Shown here: piece after piece, positions 5,844-7,592 of the stretch
Layout of the letters: each line of letters starts with the position of its first letter
How positions within the stretch are numbered: position 1 is the stretch's first letter
NCBI GenBank assembly: GCA_937884735.1
Contig: CAKZYI010000859.1
Span: 1-7,592 of the forward strand
Direction: 5' to 3'
Source of the DNA: an uncultured Pleurocapsa sp.
Lineage (GTDB): Bacteria > Cyanobacteriota > Cyanobacteriia > Cyanobacteriales > Xenococcaceae
DNA: 7,592 bases
Notes under the pieces: model-generated
The model's input: the letters and a program-made list of their open reading frames with translations, nothing else
The model's database searches: none
Told to the model about the DNA's origin: nothing
Position numbers and translations under genes: made by a program

Positions 5844-6535
5844 TAGTGTATTCCTAAAACTTTTCCCACAATTTTTACAACCTGAACATAAAAGTTACTC
5901 TCAATTTCTCTAAACAAAGCAAAAGGTTCGTTTGGTGAACCAACAAATGGTCTAAGTGTCCATCCTAATTGACTGCCAACAAATCCATAAAGAACTAACC
6001 AACCCTTAATTAATTTGTGACGATTAAGAGGTATTTCTCCATCTTTTTCTTTGGCTATGATGTTTATCATTGATTTATAAAAAAACCTGACTCCTACTAC
6101 TCCAGTAAATGCCAGTACAATAATGTTTAGTAATAAGAAAAACCAATAATCATCGATAGATAAGCGAAAAAACAAAGTGACGGGGGCAAATCCAAATAAC
6201 ATTACGCTAATCATCGACATTGAAGCTAGAAGTAGTGCTACATATTGACCAAAAACTCTTTTAGAACCTAAAACTATATCCATAAAATATAGAGTAGGCA
6301 AGCAAATCAAAAGAGTTAGCAGATATAAAGCAGGCAACTTAAATGCAGAAGATATTATTTGTAAGCCGCCATGAGTTGAACCAACAATTGCTCCATATAA
6401 AGCCATAAATATAGAGCTAGAAATTAATAATGCAACAATTTTTTTGTCAATATATTTGTTGTTTTCAATTTCTATCAGAAATGTAGTACGGTCTCGCAAT
6501 AGTTGCATTAAGACATCAAAAGAAGCTATTTGCAT
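5843..6535 (-). CDS. Multi-pass membrane protein of unknown function
   Basis: A 230-residue protein with about five transmembrane segments: 33-53, 67-89, 98-123, 130-152 and 175-193. A cytosolic-looking N-terminus (MQIASFDVLMQLLRDRTTF) precedes them. The most distinctive stretch is GSQLGWTLRPFVGSP (187-201), followed by ALFREIESNFYVQVVKIVG, which looks like a conserved signature. As far as I recall, similar cyanobacterial proteins are sometimes labelled 'actin-binding WH2 domain-containing'; nothing in this sequence supports actin binding. I see no transporter or enzyme motif. The start ATG (6533-6535) is supported by AAAGGA (6539-6544) three bases upstream. The stop codon abuts a palindromic repeat, and the next gene on the strand encodes another membrane protein. 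The gene has no HIP1 octamer and is AT-rich. That it is a real gene is nearly certain; its role is unknown. Confidence 0.8.
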   Translation of the reverse strand: MQIASFDVLMQLLRDRTTFLIEIENNKYIDKKIVALLISSSIFMALYGAIVGSTHGGLQIISSAFKLPALYLLTLLICLPTLYFMDIVLGSKRVFGQYVALLLASMSMISVMLFGFAPVTLFFRLSIDDYWFFLLLNIIVLAFTGVVGVRFFYKSMINIIAKEKDGEIPLNRHKLIKGWLVLYGFVGSQLGWTLRPFVGSPNEPFALFREIESNFYVQVVKIVGKVLGIH

Positions 6536-6797
6536 TTTTCCTTTATCAAATATAAACAGCAGATGATTTCGTAGCAGAGAAAAATCTACTATTTTGGTGA
6601 AGATCTAGCCTAAACTATTTCTTTAAAATGCTGCTGATGGAAGCTATTTTCTTTACAAAGTCTTGATATTAAATAAACAATTAAGCTACAAAATAAAGCA
6701 GTATCTATTGATTTCCTGATATTCAGATTATTTTTAATCTATCAATACGCTATGGTAAAAGAGTGTAGATAATAATCCAATTTGAAAAATAAGATAA
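6536..6797. promoter_or_regulatory. Divergent intergenic region with candidate -10 box
   Basis: This 262-bp AT-rich region lies between the minus-strand membrane-protein gene and the plus-strand small gene, so it should hold promoters for both. A GATAAT hexamer (6768-6773) is a plausible -10 box for the plus-strand pair, 24 bases before the ATG at 6798, but no good -35 is seen 17 bases upstream. The Shine-Dalgarno AAAGGA of the minus-strand gene reads at 6539-6544. I see no ORF of note, no strong hairpin and no long repeat. Confidence 0.3.
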
Positions 6798-7013
6798 ATG
6801 ATAGATAGTCGAGAGTTGGCTCAATATATTGAAGCGACGGATGGAATTTCAAAGCCTTGGCTATTAGTGCAATTAAGACTAAGCAAGTTACAAGAAAGAA
6901 AAGAATGCATCTCTCCTCAAGAGTATCTAAGTGAACTAGAAGATATTCAGTCCGATTTACTCAAACTAGGTGAATGGTGGAAAGGAAGAGAAAATGAGGT
7001 TTTTGGGTCGTAA
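6798..7013 (+). CDS. Small soluble protein of unknown function, coupled to a hydrolase gene
   Basis: A 71-residue protein with ATG at 6798. It is helical and charged, with no membrane segment or signal peptide. Distinctive stretches are GISKPWLLVQLRLSKLQ (16-32), ISPQEYLSELEDIQSDLLKLGEWW (43-66) and a terminal KGRENEVFG. It has the composition of a genuine conserved protein, and similar small hypothetical proteins appear in cyanobacteria from memory, but I know no function or family name. No good Shine-Dalgarno precedes it. Its last 20 bases overlap the start of the alpha/beta hydrolase gene in another frame, and that gene's Shine-Dalgarno lies inside this ORF. The two are therefore very likely one operon with translational coupling. 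Confidence 0.75.
   Translation: MIDSRELAQYIEATDGISKPWLLVQLRLSKLQERKECISPQEYLSELEDIQSDLLKLGEWWKGRENEVFGS
6981..6986 (+). promoter_or_regulatory. Shine-Dalgarno for the hydrolase gene
   Basis: AAAGGA lies 7 bases before the ATG at 6994, inside the 3' end of the preceding ORF. It fixes the hydrolase start at 6994 and supports translation of the overlapping pair from one mRNA. Confidence 0.6.
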
Positions 7014-7592
7014 TCAAAATTATTATCATGGATATTTTCGCCGTAGAAGCTATCGTTATTTACGCCGATTAGCCAAACGGATTTTTCTAGCTTTAGCGAT
7101 CGCTTATATATTAACCTGCCTGTTTTTGTATCTTAGACAAGATTACATTATTTATCGAGCTAACCAGCATGTATCAGCATCATCTCCAAGGGATATCGAT
7201 TTTCAATTGGAATATGATAATGTTTGGCTAAATATTCCGCAATCCGCCGCTCGTATACATGGTTGGTGGTTTGATGCTCCGTCGATAAAACAGCCTATTA
7301 TTGCCATTCCCAACGAGCCAGTTAATATCTTAACTACACCAAAGACTATTCTATATCTCTGTGGAAGAGGTGGCAGCAAAACCCATTACAATAACCTTGC
7401 AAGGATTCAAGGATTTCAACAGTTAGGATTTTCTGTTTTAGCCATAGATTATCGAGGTTATGGCTTGAGCGAGGGGGGTTTACCTAATGAATCTCGGCTC
7501 TATGAAGATGGTCAAGGGGCTTGGCAATATTTAACGGCTAATAGGCAAATATCACCACAGGATATATTTATTTATGGCGAATCTTTGGGGGG
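6994..7592 (+). CDS. Membrane-anchored alpha/beta hydrolase, 3' end beyond window
   Basis: The first 199 codons of an alpha/beta-hydrolase-fold protein, open to the window edge with no in-frame stop. A very basic N-terminus (RRRSYRYLRRLAKR, 16-29) precedes one hydrophobic segment (about 29-47), giving a signal-anchor with the catalytic domain likely outside the cytoplasm. The domain shows a strand and turn TILYLCGRGGSKTHY (118-132), the typical DYRGYGLSEGG (152-162), and the nucleophile elbow GESLG (195-199) with presumed catalytic Ser197. The catalytic Asp and His should lie beyond the window. Relatives related to ABHD13/ABHD17-type or serine-aminopeptidase-like S33 hydrolases usually have HGN in the 122-126 loop and GHSLGG at the elbow. 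Here the loop is CGRGG and the elbow has Glu, so the substrate may differ. Ester, lipid or peptide substrates are all possible. The start is supported by AAAGGA at 6981, and the gene overlaps the preceding ORF by 20 bp. One HIP1 site lies inside. Confidence 0.88.
   Translation, partial: MRFLGRNQNYYHGYFRRRSYRYLRRLAKRIFLALAIAYILTCLFLYLRQDYIIYRANQHVSASSPRDIDFQLEYDNVWLNIPQSAARIHGWWFDAPSIKQPIIAIPNEPVNILTTPKTILYLCGRGGSKTHYNNLARIQGFQQLGFSVLAIDYRGYGLSEGGLPNESRLYEDGQGAWQYLTANRQISPQDIFIYGESLG

Noticed and set aside
1..7592. CRISPR array, tRNA/rRNA genes or a full insertion sequence
   Set aside because: No spaced repeat series, no tRNA cloverleaf or rRNA-like sequence and no transposase-like protein was seen on either strand.

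Overview
The window looks like chromosomal DNA from a cyanobacterium. It is AT-rich and carries seven copies of the HIP1 octamer GCGATCGC (starts at 179, 986, 1687, 2935, 3068, 3554 and 7096). Several small genes resemble cyanobacteria-restricted families, and a heptameric short tandem repeat sits at the left edge. No tRNA, rRNA, CRISPR array or transposase is visible, and nothing points to a phage or plasmid.

Left block (1-4041, all minus strand): reading in the direction of transcription, a two-partner-secretion outer-membrane transporter (ShlB/FhaC type), then histidyl-tRNA synthetase (hisS), then a HAD-family hydrolase. hisS is intact. Both flanking genes are interrupted by one in-frame stop codon each (TAA at 2806-2808 in the transporter, TAG at 575-577 in the hydrolase), and recognisable protein continues in the same frame on both sides. 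The two genes therefore look freshly broken, or the sequence has errors. This is the most notable property of the window. No TpsA exoprotein partner is visible beside the transporter.

Middle block (4042-4952): a 155-bp divergent intergenic region rich in small AGAT/ATCT dyads, then two small plus-strand genes: a two-helix membrane protein starting at GTG, and a DUF3288-like soluble protein.

Right block: two minus-strand genes for membrane proteins of unknown function (a 230-residue multi-pass protein, then a 250-residue two-helix protein with a long helical tail). They are separated by a roughly 90-bp imperfect palindrome that resembles a MITE and ends at the first gene's stop codon. After a 262-bp divergent intergenic region, a plus-strand pair begins: a 71-residue conserved-looking protein, overlapped by 20 bp by the start of a membrane-anchored alpha/beta hydrolase that runs off the window end.

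I see no convincing new defence, secretion or biosynthetic system. The points worth follow-up are the two nonsense-interrupted genes, the palindromic element, the C8 tract and mini-leader of the transporter, and the uncharacterised membrane-protein pair.
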